A stretch of DNA of 64,000 nucleotides from Rhodanobacter sp. A1T4 (GTDB lineage Bacteria > Pseudomonadota > Gammaproteobacteria > Xanthomonadales > Rhodanobacteraceae): contig NZ_JACHCP010000007.1 of NCBI RefSeq assembly GCF_014207185.1, forward strand, positions 124,001-188,000. Reading direction: 5' to 3'. A program made the translations under genes and the position numbers. How positions within the stretch are numbered: position 1 is the stretch's first letter; each line of letters begins with the position of its first letter. The notes under the pieces were generated by a model. The model searched no databases. It was not told the origin of the DNA and saw only the letters and a list, made by a program, of their open reading frames with translations. Below, piece after piece: positions 1 to 9,193 of the stretch.

Positions 1-457
1 TCAACTCGGTTCGACCACCGGATGCATCGAATAGTGCCGAGCGCGGACGAACTTCCACCAGCTTTACACTGCCATCGGGCATCGCCTCACCCTCGTGCAG
101 GCGAATCTGGCGATCGCCGTTCTTGTCATGCAGCAAGGCCATGTGCAGGCCCGACGTGAGAATGATGCCGGTGAGCGTGAGATCACCCAACGACGTGCCG
201 CCATTGGCAATGCGGGCTATCGGCTTGCGATCAGGAGTGAACAACGGCTTCTGCCAGACCAGCGCGAAGCTTTGTAAAGGCAGCGGTGTCGGCAGATTGG
301 CCGCGTTGTTGCCCGGTGGCAGCATGGTTGGCGGTCGTGGCGTATTCCAGTGCACCTTGCGTCCCACGCCGCTCAGCAGTAGCAGCAACACGATCGCCAG
401 CAGCGCGACGATCGCAGCAAGCATCGGCGTCAGACGTCGTTGATTGGCAGCATTCAT
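1..457 (-). CDS. gspN: Type II secretion protein N (XpsN/GspC-like), 3' end cut by window edge
   Basis: Reading down the minus strand from the ATG at 457 gives a protein beginning MNAANQRRLTPMLAAIV, with one membrane segment (about residues 11-28) followed by a proline-rich stretch and a periplasmic domain containing LQSFALVWQKPLFTPDRKP and GGTSLGDLTLTGII. This matches the GspC/XpsN layout: an inner-membrane anchor plus an HR domain that contacts the secretin in the periplasm. The start overlaps the stop of gspM by 4 nt (ATGA). In Xanthomonas xps operons N follows M and precedes the secretin gene D, so gspD probably lies just outside the window. About 152 codons are visible and no stop is reached. 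The family call rests on position plus architecture, because sequence conservation is weak in this family. Confidence 0.75.
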   Translation of the reverse strand, partial: MNAANQRRLTPMLAAIVALLAIVLLLLLSGVGRKVHWNTPRPPTMLPPGNNAANLPTPLPLQSFALVWQKPLFTPDRKPIARIANGGTSLGDLTLTGIILTSGLHMALLHDKNGDRQIRLHEGEAMPDGSVKLVEVRPRSALFDASGGRTEL

Positions 458-1116
458 GGCGCAGCTCCCTGTCCCGGTACACGCGAGCCTGCCGGAACAA
501 GCGGCGAAGCCGCTGGCGTATCGTGTGCAGGACGCACGTAGCCGGACAGTGTGAACTGCACCTCGAGCGGTGCCGCGTTATTTTGCTGCGCCGCGACCGG
601 ATTGCGATAAATGCTCAGGTCATCAATGAATACGTAGGGCGTGCCCTGCTCCAGCGCCTGCAGCACTTGCGCCAGCGACTCGATATCACAGCTGAGGTTG
701 ATGCTCACGGCCGCCTTGCGATACGGCTCACCGGGCGTCGCTGGTGGGTTGGGTATCGGTACCTTCTGGCTCACCACACAGCTGCCGCCCTGGGTGCTGG
801 TACCGACCACGTCGACCACGCGCTGCATCAAATCAGCCGCAGCCGTATTCGGATCATCCTCGGCCAGAAACGCGTTGCTGCTGGCCTGTCCCGCACCGAG
901 CGTGGCAATGCGTTGCTGCAGCGCCGGCTTTTCGGCAATCGCCGCGGCGAAGCGGCCCTGCGTATCGCGCAGGTCGACCATGTCGCTGCTGATCTGCTTC
1001 AGCGGCGCCACGAACCACCAGTGCAACAGCACGAAATAGCCGATCACCAGTGCTACCAGCAGCAGGCCGATCGCGGCAAGGCGACTGTCACGCGGATTGA
1101 GGCTGAGCTTTTTCAT
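454..1116 (-). CDS. gspM: Type II secretion system protein M
   Basis: 220 residues. It is a bitopic inner-membrane protein with a short cytoplasmic N-terminus (MKKLSLNPRDSR), one membrane segment at about residues 13-35 (LAAIGLLLVALVIGYFVLL) and a periplasmic ferredoxin-like domain. GspM binds GspL and helps form the assembly platform that couples the ATPase GspE to the pseudopilus. I chose the ATG at 1116 because it overlaps the gspL stop by 4 nt, and its own stop overlaps the gspN ATG in the same way. A longer in-frame extension upstream runs inside gspL and is not needed. Two cysteines (in GGSCVVSQ and LSCDIE) lie in the periplasmic part and could form a disulphide. The family call rests mainly on operon position and topology. 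Confidence 0.85.
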   Translation of the reverse strand: MKKLSLNPRDSRLAAIGLLLVALVIGYFVLLHWWFVAPLKQISSDMVDLRDTQGRFAAAIAEKPALQQRIATLGAGQASSNAFLAEDDPNTAAADLMQRVVDVVGTSTQGGSCVVSQKVPIPNPPATPGEPYRKAAVSINLSCDIESLAQVLQALEQGTPYVFIDDLSIYRNPVAAQQNNAAPLEVQFTLSGYVRPAHDTPAASPLVPAGSRVPGQGAAP

Positions 1117-2279
1117 GGCACGCCTCCACCAACCGCCGTGGCCGACGGCTTGCCTTTGCCGGCGGCCGGCTGACGCAGCTGCGCGGTCAGATAGAACCGT
1201 TCCTTGCCCGTGGTGGGATCCGGCTGAATGCTGCCCTGAAAACTGGCGTTCGTGATCAGGGTGGAATCCTTCAGCGCGTCGAGCAGCTTGGCCGCCTGCA
1301 CGCTCTGACCCTGCAATCCGACCTGGCCGGTGTTGTCGACGCTGAAACGCTCCAGCCATGCCGTGTCGGGTAGGCGCGTCGTGATCTCCTGCATCAGGCT
1401 GAGCATGCTGACGGTGCTTTTCTTGCGCTGAGCCAGAAAGCCGGCGGCACCCGCATTGTCCTGCAACTGCTGCCGCAGCGAGGTGACCTGCTGCGCCTCG
1501 CTGCGCATGCTTTCCACCGTGTCCTGCATGTTCGCCAGCGCAGCCTGCCGGTTGTGCAACCAGGTGGCCAGCGTCAACAACAGCAGCACAACAGCACCAG
1601 CCGCCAATGCGAGATTCAAGCGCAGGCGCGGCCGCACGCGCCGCGTTGTCTGCTCAGGCGGCAGCAGATTGACGCCGAGCCGATCATTGCCGACCGCCAA
1701 ATCGACGGCATCGATCGGAATGCTCAGCGTGCCCAGAAGTGCCAACAGCGGATCGAGCGTGCTGCGCGTCACCGCTACCAGCTCCGCATTGACGCGTCCG
1801 GCTGCGGCCGGCTGTGGCAGTTCGCGCACCGCGTAATACACCTGCGCCGCACTGAACGGCGTCTGCCGATCGATCTCGAACGCCATCACTTGCAGCAGGT
1901 TGTCGCGTGCCGCCAGCGGCAAGGCGAGCGTGCGGCGCAAGACGGCAGCTGTCGGCAGCAGCAACGCCAGCCGCAGATCTTCAGGGTCTATATTTTTCAG
2001 CGCGCTGGTCAACGTGGTCTGCTGGATCAGGCTGTCGTCGCTGTCGTTCCAGCGCGTCATCGGCAGACTGTTGCCCGCGCGGCGCAACGACCACTGCGTA
2101 CCCTCATGCTGCAGCAGATACCAGTCCGCGCCACCGCTGAAAAAACTCTGCCAGCGCACCGGCAGCAGAGCGCGCAGCTCGCCGCCCCACCAGCAGAAAA
2201 AATCCGGCAGCGGTGAACCGCGCCAGGCGCGGCGCATGCGATCCACCAATGGCCGCAGCGACTGCGTAGCCGTACTCAT
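1113..2279 (-). CDS. gspL: Type II secretion system protein L
   Basis: 388 residues. The N-terminal half (about 1-210) is the cytoplasmic actin-like domain that recruits GspE, containing LALLLPTAAVLRRTLALP and FEIDRQTPFSAAQVYYAV. One membrane segment follows at about residues 221-241. The periplasmic part begins with a coiled-coil-like stretch (ANMQDTVESMRSEAQQVTSLRQ region) and ends in a ferredoxin-like fold resembling GspM and PilN (ITTRLPDTAWLERFSVDNTG). It works in the inner-membrane platform with GspM, GspF and GspE. The start overlaps the gspK stop by 4 nt (ATGA) and the stop overlaps gspM likewise, which indicates translational coupling. Confidence 0.9.
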   Translation of the reverse strand: MSTATQSLRPLVDRMRRAWRGSPLPDFFCWWGGELRALLPVRWQSFFSGGADWYLLQHEGTQWSLRRAGNSLPMTRWNDSDDSLIQQTTLTSALKNIDPEDLRLALLLPTAAVLRRTLALPLAARDNLLQVMAFEIDRQTPFSAAQVYYAVRELPQPAAAGRVNAELVAVTRSTLDPLLALLGTLSIPIDAVDLAVGNDRLGVNLLPPEQTTRRVRPRLRLNLALAAGAVVLLLLTLATWLHNRQAALANMQDTVESMRSEAQQVTSLRQQLQDNAGAAGFLAQRKKSTVSMLSLMQEITTRLPDTAWLERFSVDNTGQVGLQGQSVQAAKLLDALKDSTLITNASFQGSIQPDPTTGKERFYLTAQLRQPAAGKGKPSATAVGGGVP

Positions 2280-3154
2280 TCTTCGTCCCCCTCCTGCCAG
2301 CGCAGCACCGCAAAGGGTTGCGCACCGGTTTGTCCCTGCTGTAAACGCATCGTCGCGCGCAGCACTGCACGCGTACCGTCGGCCAGTGTCGCCTCCGACC
2401 GAATACTATGCGTTACTCCGTTGTTGAGAACCATACCGGCATCGCTGGCGCCCTTCTGCCTTGCCGCGTAAATGACGGCTTCCTGCGCCGCAGTCATGCC
2501 GGGAATCGCTGCCAGTGCAAGCGGGGGCGCCGTGTTGGGATCGGGCGCCGCATTGCCGGACCAGATCGTGATGTCCGGGGCAATCACGCGATAGAGCGCT
2601 GGCGTCATCCCCAGCACCATCTGCAACTCCTCGATACTGACGAACGGACCATTGCGCGGACCGTAATCATGTCCGGCCGCCGCATAAGCCGCGCGACGCT
2701 TGTCAAGGTCACTCGCTATCAATGGAGCGCTGCGCCAGTCCACGACGTTGGCAGCCAGTGATTGGGCTGCCGCCTGCGGCGTGCCCGCCGCCTGAAACAG
2801 CGCCTGCAGGATTTGCGGCGTGGCCGCATTGAGATCCACCTTGCCGTTTTCGCCAATCGCAGAGACCTTGATCTCGGCGGCGTCGAATGCGAAAGAATAA
2901 ATGCGTCCATCGCCGATCCAGCGATTCTTGTTGATCGGATCCTGCAGGCCGTAGAAAGCACGCATGATGCCGGCCTCGGCAGCGTAATGCGCCTGCGTCT
3001 GCGCAAACTGATAGCGTGCCTGCAGACCCTCGGTCCGGGCCAGCGCCGCGTAACCACCCAGCAAAATCGCCAGTAATGTGCAGGCCCATAGCACCAGCAG
3101 CAGCGCCACGCCGCGCTGACTTGACCTTGAGTGATGAACCAACGCCCGCGTCAT
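2276..3154 (-). CDS. gspK: Type II secretion minor pseudopilin K
   Basis: 292 residues. It has a type III signal: a basic leader ending QRG, then VALLLVLWACTLLAILLGGY. It lacks the Glu at position +5 that the other pseudopilins carry, which is the hallmark of GspK, the tip subunit capping the GspI-J-K complex. The body carries the large alpha-domain insertion expected of GspK (INKNRWIGDGRIYSF, GKVDLNAATPQILQALF, then an NGPFVSIEELQMV helix-hairpin-helix-like element). The ATG at 3154 gives a 4-nt overlap with gspJ; a longer upstream reading frame lies within gspJ and was rejected. Prepilin peptidase (GspO/PilD) would be needed to process it and is not in this window. Confidence 0.92.
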   Translation of the reverse strand: MTRALVHHSRSSQRGVALLLVLWACTLLAILLGGYAALARTEGLQARYQFAQTQAHYAAEAGIMRAFYGLQDPINKNRWIGDGRIYSFAFDAAEIKVSAIGENGKVDLNAATPQILQALFQAAGTPQAAAQSLAANVVDWRSAPLIASDLDKRRAAYAAAGHDYGPRNGPFVSIEELQMVLGMTPALYRVIAPDITIWSGNAAPDPNTAPPLALAAIPGMTAAQEAVIYAARQKGASDAGMVLNNGVTHSIRSEATLADGTRAVLRATMRLQQGQTGAQPFAVLRWQEGDEE

Positions 3155-3855
3155 CGCGCGCCCCCGCTCACCGCATTCAGCGGCTGCAGACCAGTGGCTG
3201 CACCGCTGGCCAGCGGATTGACCCGCAACGGAACCTCGATCAACGGCCACGCGTAATTGCCCTGCGGCTGCAGCTGCACGCGCACGAGCAGCGGCAGCAG
3301 CCGTCCATCCGGCCAGGCGGCAGACCATGGCACCTTCTGGCCCAACGCATCCAGCCCGCGATAGGCAAAGCCGCCGCTTCTGATGTGATCGAGCAAGACC
3401 TGCGGGTCGCCCAGTGCTTTCGGCGGCGATCCATCCGGCGGCAGCAAGGCGAGACTGAGCACCAGGCTGGCATCGCCGTGGCCATCATCGACTAGCTTCA
3501 GACTCTGCAGCTGCGGCCCAAGCTTGCCGAGATAGCCAGGCAGCGGCGCGACGTAACGCATTTCGTGCGCGTCGCCCTGGAAATAGATGTTCTCGCCGCG
3601 CTCGTTCTTGCTGATCGGCTGGGCCATGCTCTGCGCGAGCTCGCGCTGCAGAAACTGCTGCGCCGAGCGGATCTGGTCGATCCGCTCCACCGCCGCCGTG
3701 CCCGAACGCACGCTATGCGTGGCCGTGCGCAAGCCCGAATACACGCCGATCAGCAGCAGGGCAAGCAGCACCAGCGATGCCAGCACTTCGAGCAAGGTGA
3801 AACCGGCCATCGGCCTAGGAGACTTTGTAAAGGCTCTAAGCACGGCAGAATTCAT
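3151..3855 (-). CDS. gspJ: Type II secretion minor pseudopilin J
   Basis: 234 residues. The leader MNSAVLRAFTKSPRPMAG is followed by the prepilin peptidase site G|FTLLEV and a hydrophobic helix LASLVLLALLLIGVYSGL. GspJ is a minor pseudopilin of the tip complex with GspI and GspK. The globular part has the expected region around VERIDQIRSAQQFLQRELAQ and the C-terminal LLVRVQLQPQGNYAWPLIEV. Start at 3855 overlaps gspI by 4 nt. Unlike gspG and gspH, its leader has an ordinary length (18 residues), so the leader enlargement seen in those genes is not general to the operon. Confidence 0.92.
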   Translation of the reverse strand: MNSAVLRAFTKSPRPMAGFTLLEVLASLVLLALLLIGVYSGLRTATHSVRSGTAAVERIDQIRSAQQFLQRELAQSMAQPISKNERGENIYFQGDAHEMRYVAPLPGYLGKLGPQLQSLKLVDDGHGDASLVLSLALLPPDGSPPKALGDPQVLLDHIRSGGFAYRGLDALGQKVPWSAAWPDGRLLPLLVRVQLQPQGNYAWPLIEVPLRVNPLASGAATGLQPLNAVSGGAR

Positions 3856-4295
3856 GGTGCCGGCCGCATCATGTTGGCGGCATCCTGGCCGGCTAGCCGC
3901 AACGTGCGGAAGTGGGCCGAACGTGGATGCCCGATCGGCCCCCACAGCACATCCAGATCCAACTGATATAAATGCAGCGGGGCGGCCGGTGGCTGGATGC
4001 CGGCATCGTTCCACGGCGTCACAGCGAGCTGCCAGCGGAACTGGTTGTTGAACTGACCCGCACTGCTGCCCGTCTTGATCGGCTCTCCGATGAAAGCGCT
4101 ATCGAGCAGGCCTCGCGCCCACAACGCCGCCTCGCTATAGCCGGCCGCATTCTGGGTGAGGCTGATCGAACCGCCGGCCACTTTCATCAACGCAGCAAAA
4201 GCGATGGCCAGCAGCATGATGGCGGCGATCACTTCGATCAGGCTGAAGCCGCGCTGCGCGCGCCTGGTCTGCATACCTGACAAACGGCAACTCAT
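3852..4295 (-). CDS. gspI: Type II secretion minor pseudopilin I
   Basis: 147 residues. The start MSCRLSGMQTRRAQRG precedes the cleavage site G|FSLIEV and a hydrophobic helix (IAAIMLLAIAFAALMKVAGG). This is the FSLIEV-type signature of GspI/XcpV. GspI forms the core of the tip complex that primes the pseudopilus. The ATG at 4295 overlaps the gspH stop (ATGCAATGAG context), supporting this start over an in-frame one 66 nt upstream inside gspH. The leader is 16 residues, a normal size. The C-terminal region LHLYQLDLDVLWG fits the short GspI globular domain. Confidence 0.92.
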   Translation of the reverse strand: MSCRLSGMQTRRAQRGFSLIEVIAAIMLLAIAFAALMKVAGGSISLTQNAAGYSEAALWARGLLDSAFIGEPIKTGSSAGQFNNQFRWQLAVTPWNDAGIQPPAAPLHLYQLDLDVLWGPIGHPRSAHFRTLRLAGQDAANMMRPAP

Positions 4296-4900
4296 TGCAT
4301 CGCCACCGTCGTATCGACTACGCGTACTTCGCCGGTCAGCCATGACACGTTGACGTGCCACTCGCGCTTGCCGCTGGTCAAGGTGATGCGGCCGCCGGTA
4401 GAGCTGCCATCGGGGAAAAAGCGGATGCGTCCGGTGTGATCGTTCGGCTGGTCGTCCTTCGCGCTGGTGACGCTGAGCTGCAAACCTTTTGGCAGTGGCA
4501 CGTTTTGCTGCTTCAGGTTGCTATAGCTGTTGCTGCGCGTATCGATATCGAAATTCTGCTGCTGGCCCTTCACGATCGCCTGCGCCCGCGTGGCGCGCAG
4601 CGCGCCGGCCAATTCGCTGCTGGCTGCGTTTATCCGCACACTGGCCAAACCTTGCGTGACCGAAAACGATACCGCCGCGGCCGCTATCCCGATAAGCAGG
4701 ATCACGGCGAGCATTTCGAGGAGGGTAAAGCCATGCGCGCGTTTGATGCGCGCAGAGAACAGGGAGCCACCCGAGGTGGCCTGGCGGGAAGCCACCCGAG
4801 GTGACCTAGCGTGGAACGCAAGAGCAGCGACATTCGCATGCTCTTGTTGCTCACTCGCCACTAGACCACCTCGGGCGGCTCCCCGTTCCCTGATGTTCAT
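4292..4900 (-). CDS. gspH: Type II secretion minor pseudopilin H with repeat-extended leader
   Basis: 202 residues. The prepilin peptidase site is at G57|FTLLEMLAVI, followed by a classic hydrophobic helix and a GspH-type beta domain (AGALRATRAQAIVKGQQ, GRIRFFPDGSSTGGRITL). GspH leaders are normally short, but this one is 57 residues. The extra codons correspond to copies of a palindromic DNA repeat (see the repeat entry at 4760-4896). The start codon is fixed by a 4-nt overlap with the gspG stop (ATGA), so the long leader appears to be truly translated unless an internal start is used; no in-frame ATG lies between codon 1 and the cleavage site. The encoded SRQATSGGSL resembles SRRATLGGSL in the gspG leader. 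Confidence 0.88.
   Translation of the reverse strand: MNIRERGAARGGLVASEQQEHANVAALAFHARSPRVASRQATSGGSLFSARIKRAHGFTLLEMLAVILLIGIAAAAVSFSVTQGLASVRINAASSELAGALRATRAQAIVKGQQQNFDIDTRSNSYSNLKQQNVPLPKGLQLSVTSAKDDQPNDHTGRIRFFPDGSSTGGRITLTSGKREWHVNVSWLTGEVRVVDTTVAMQ
4760..4896. repeat. Palindromic REP-like repeat cluster inside the gspH leader
   Basis: Three arms of the same motif are visible: 4760-4789 (contains GCCACCCGAGGTGGC, a perfect 6-bp stem with a 3-nt loop), 4790-4810 (GCCACCCGAGGTGACC) and an inverted arm at 4867-4885 (CCACCTCGGGCGGCTCCCC). The first arm matches 27 of 30 bases with 5302-5331 in gspG. The cluster adds roughly 40 in-frame codons without stops. The pattern resembles a REP/BIME-type element, but I cannot see a cognate RAYT transposase in the window. 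Confidence 0.75.
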
Positions 4901-5439
4901 TGCCAGTTACCAACATCCTGACTGTAGCCATCACCACCGGGCTTGCCGTCCTGACCATAGAAGATCAGATCGAAGCTGCCGTGCTGGCCCGGATACTGGT
5001 AACCGAATTGATGGCCCCAGGGATCTTTCAACTCGGACTCTTTCGCGTACGGTCCCTGCCAGTTGGTGGCATTCGCCGGCTTGGTCATCAGATCGTCCAG
5101 CTGCTGCGGCGGCGAGCCGTTGTCGAGCGCATAGTTTTCGATCTTCTGGCTCAGCGTCATCAGTTGCGCCTTGCCCGCACCGTACTTGCCCTTGTCGACG
5201 TTCTTGCCAACCTGGGTCACCACCACCGCACCGATGATGCCGATCAATACGATCACCGCCAGCATTTCGAGCAGGGTGAAGCCTTTCGAGCGCGAAGTGT
5301 TGAGGGAGCCACCCAAGGTGGCCCGGCGGGAAATAGCAAGCGGGGAACGCGAACGCCTCAATGCAGCAACAGCTTCGACTTTGGCGCTTCCCTGATCCCT
5401 GAACCCGACTCTTGGTTCCCGCTTCATCAAATCATGCAT
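4897..5439 (-). CDS. gspG: Type II secretion major pseudopilin G with repeat-extended leader
   Basis: 180 residues. This is the major pseudopilus subunit, with cleavage site G53|FTLLEMLAVIVLIGIIGAVV. The globular domain shows GspG features: KAQLMTLSQKIENYALDNGSPPQQLDDL, WQGPYAKESELKDPWGHQFGYQYPG and a C-terminal Asp/Gly-rich loop (DGKPGGDGYSQDVG) that corresponds to the calcium-binding region. I chose ATG at 5439 because GGAGAG lies 6 nt upstream; a TTG six codons earlier is less likely. The leader is 53 residues, far longer than usual for GspG, and its second half (SRRATLGGSLNTSRSKG) is encoded by a palindromic repeat related to one in gspH. The stop overlaps the gspH ATG. Confidence 0.92.
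   Translation of the reverse strand: MHDLMKREPRVGFRDQGSAKVEAVAALRRSRSPLAISRRATLGGSLNTSRSKGFTLLEMLAVIVLIGIIGAVVVTQVGKNVDKGKYGAGKAQLMTLSQKIENYALDNGSPPQQLDDLMTKPANATNWQGPYAKESELKDPWGHQFGYQYPGQHGSFDLIFYGQDGKPGGDGYSQDVGNWQ
5302..5331. repeat. Palindromic repeat copy inside the gspG leader
   Basis: On the plus strand this 30-bp segment has the form GAGGGAGCCACCCAAGGTGG followed by CCCGGCGGGA. It matches 27 of 30 positions with 4760-4789 in gspH and encodes SRRATLGGSL in the gspG leader in the same reading frame as in gspH. GCCACC and GGTGGC form a 6-bp stem around a 3-nt loop. Less similar flanking sequence to about 5390 may belong to the same element. Confidence 0.75.
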
Positions 5440-5461
5440 CGTGTTCTCTCCGTTCAAATCT

Positions 5462-6679
5462 TCATTGAATATTGCTGGTCAAACTCAGCAGCGGCAGCAG
5501 AATTGCGGCCATGATGATCGCCACCATCACCGTCATCACGATGGTCAGTGCCGGCACCAATGCAGCAAGCAAGCGATCAATCGCACGCTTGGATTCAAGT
5601 TCAAAGGTATCAGCGACTTTCAGCAGCATGGTGTCCAGCTGGCCGGCCTCTTCGCCGACCTGGACCATCTGCATGGCCAGCCGTGGAAACAGTTTTGACT
5701 GGCCCAGCGCCAGACTCAGGCCCGAGCCACCCTTGACCTGTTCGTGTGCCTGGATCAGCGCGGCATCAAGCGCGCGATTACTGGTGACCTGGCGCGCGAT
5801 AGTCAGCGCACTCAGCAGCGGCACGCCGTTTTTCAACAGCGTGCCGAGCGTGCGGGCGATGCGCGCGGTTTCCACTTTCAGCAGCAGCGGACCGACCAGC
5901 CGCATGCTCAGCATTTTCGTATTCCAGGCCAGCCGTGCCTGCGGGTCACGCAATCGCGCGCGCCAGAAAAACACGCCGCCACCGATCAGCAGGATGATCA
6001 GCCACCACCACGCCTGCAGCGTGTTGCCCACCACCAGCACGGCCTGGGTGATCCACGGAATCGGTACCTGCATGTCGGCGAAGATCGGCACGAACTGCGG
6101 CACCACGTAAGCCAACAACAGCACCAGCGAACCGAGTACACCAACCATCAGGAACGCTGGGTAGATCAGCGCATTGATGATGCTGCCGCGCATCGCCTGC
6201 GCGCGTTCCAGGTAATCGGCCAGGCGACGCAGCGTTTCTTCCAGCGAGCCGCCCGCTTCACCCGCGCGCACCAGACTGATGTAGAGCTTGGGAAACACGC
6301 CCAGTTCTTCATCCAGCGACTGCGACAGCGTGGTGCCGCCGCGCACCCGATCGCGCACGCGTTCGACCATCTTCTTGGCATGCTCGCCCTCGGGCAGATC
6401 GAGCAGGATGCTCAGCGCGCGATCGAGCGGCTGGCCGGCACCGAGCAGGGTCGCCAACTGATGAGTGAACTGCGCCAGCTGATCGCCGGTGAACGGGCCA
6501 CGCTTGAACAGACCAGCCAGCCCGCTGCCACCGGCCGCGCCATCGGCGGGCTGCGCGGCCAGCAACGTATGACCCTGATCCTGCAGGCGACCGATCACGT
6601 CCTCGACGCTGGCCGCTTCCATCTGGCCTTGCAGCATCTCGCCGGCGTCGCTGACTGCCTTGTAGCTGAATTGCGCCAC
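5462..6679 (-). CDS. gspF: Type II secretion inner-membrane platform protein F
   Basis: 405 residues starting from a GTG (VAQFSYKAVSDAGEMLQGQ), one base after the gspE stop. The GTG is preferred over an upstream in-frame ATG inside gspE because the protein then begins with the conserved F-Y-K-A motif of GspF/PilC. Two T2SSF domains are visible: about residues 75-190 (FTHQLATLLGAGQPLDRALSIL, LYISLVRAGEAGGSLEETL) and about 275-395 (TARIARTLGTLLKNGVPLLSAL, MQMVQVGEEAGQLDTML), each followed by hydrophobic helices. It is the polytopic platform protein that couples GspE ATP hydrolysis to pseudopilin extrusion. Length is typical of the family. Confidence 0.95.
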   Translation of the reverse strand: MAQFSYKAVSDAGEMLQGQMEAASVEDVIGRLQDQGHTLLAAQPADGAAGGSGLAGLFKRGPFTGDQLAQFTHQLATLLGAGQPLDRALSILLDLPEGEHAKKMVERVRDRVRGGTTLSQSLDEELGVFPKLYISLVRAGEAGGSLEETLRRLADYLERAQAMRGSIINALIYPAFLMVGVLGSLVLLLAYVVPQFVPIFADMQVPIPWITQAVLVVGNTLQAWWWLIILLIGGGVFFWRARLRDPQARLAWNTKMLSMRLVGPLLLKVETARIARTLGTLLKNGVPLLSALTIARQVTSNRALDAALIQAHEQVKGGSGLSLALGQSKLFPRLAMQMVQVGEEAGQLDTMLLKVADTFELESKRAIDRLLAALVPALTIVMTVMVAIIMAAILLPLLSLTSNIQ

Positions 6680-6680
6680 G

Positions 6681-8414
<1,734 letters not shown>

Positions 8415-8769
8415 GATTCCACCCCGCTCAATGCTTTTGAGAAGCCGTCAACGCCGGTTGTCGCGAACCACCCGCTTTGACGAAATAACCACCATAACTA
8501 TCACAACTTGATTATCCCAGCGTGGCGGCTGCTGAATTTTGCCAACCATCGCTCGATCATCTTGTTGTTGTCGGAGATGATGTCGACATCATGCCCCGGC
8601 CCACATCACACCCAGAACCGCCCGCCATTGTGCCGTCTCCACCCGTTCAGCGGCGTCTTCACATCTTAGGAAAATTTCCTGCATCCATTTTTGTGTCATG
8701 GGTGTATGTGGGTCTGACCCGGCTGCTGGCGGTTAGTTCGAACAGCTCATCTGGATAACGTCAACGCCA
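8415..8769. other. Intergenic region upstream of gspE
   Basis: 355 bp with no convincing gene on either strand. It should contain the gspE operon promoter on the minus strand; a GATAAT hexamer can be read near 8510-8516 on that strand, but I could not assign a well-spaced -35 element, so no promoter is called. Short plus-strand reading frames here resemble nothing I recognise. Confidence 0.5.
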
Positions 8770-9101
8770 TGCGGGTAACGGTATTGGCACCTCCGACGCC
8801 GCGTCGCAGGGCACCACCCTGGCTCGCTTGCTGCAAGATATTCCGCTGCCGCGTCCGGGCGAGGTGCTGGGGGCGATCCCGGGCATGGTGGTGACCCACC
8901 AGCATTCCGCCGATGGCAAGGCAAACAATACTTCTTGCGCGGCTACAACCTCGACAATGGCATCGATTTCGCCGCCATTGTCGGCGGTGTGCCGGTCAAT
9001 ATGCCTACCAACGTACACAATCAGGGGTATTCCGACCTCAACGCCTGATACCCGAGCTGGCGCAACAGATCGATCACCGCAAGTGCACCTGTGATTACGA
9101 A
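8770..9101 (+). pseudogene. TonB-dependent receptor plug-domain remnant
   Basis: The plus strand reads GTSDAASQGTTLARLLQDIP then PLPRPGEVLGAIPGMVVT and SADGKAN, the plug domain of a common TonB-dependent receptor family. A one-base deletion near 8927 shifts the frame into QYFLRGYNLDNGIDFA, GVPVNMPTNVH and NQGYSDLN. A second lesion near 9046 shifts again into LIPELAQQIDHRK. No start codon, signal peptide, TonB box or barrel remains, so this is a decayed fragment of a receptor gene that was once at least 2 kb long. It ends about 90 bp before tatD. The lesions are visible directly; the family name follows from the conserved plug motifs. Confidence 0.85.
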
Positions 9102-9193
9102 ACCTTTCCTCTATCGTCGTTCCCACGTGCTGAGGCCGCTTGCGACGCCATCGATGTCTGGGACAATCCCGCTTTACCTGTCGCGGCCTAACC

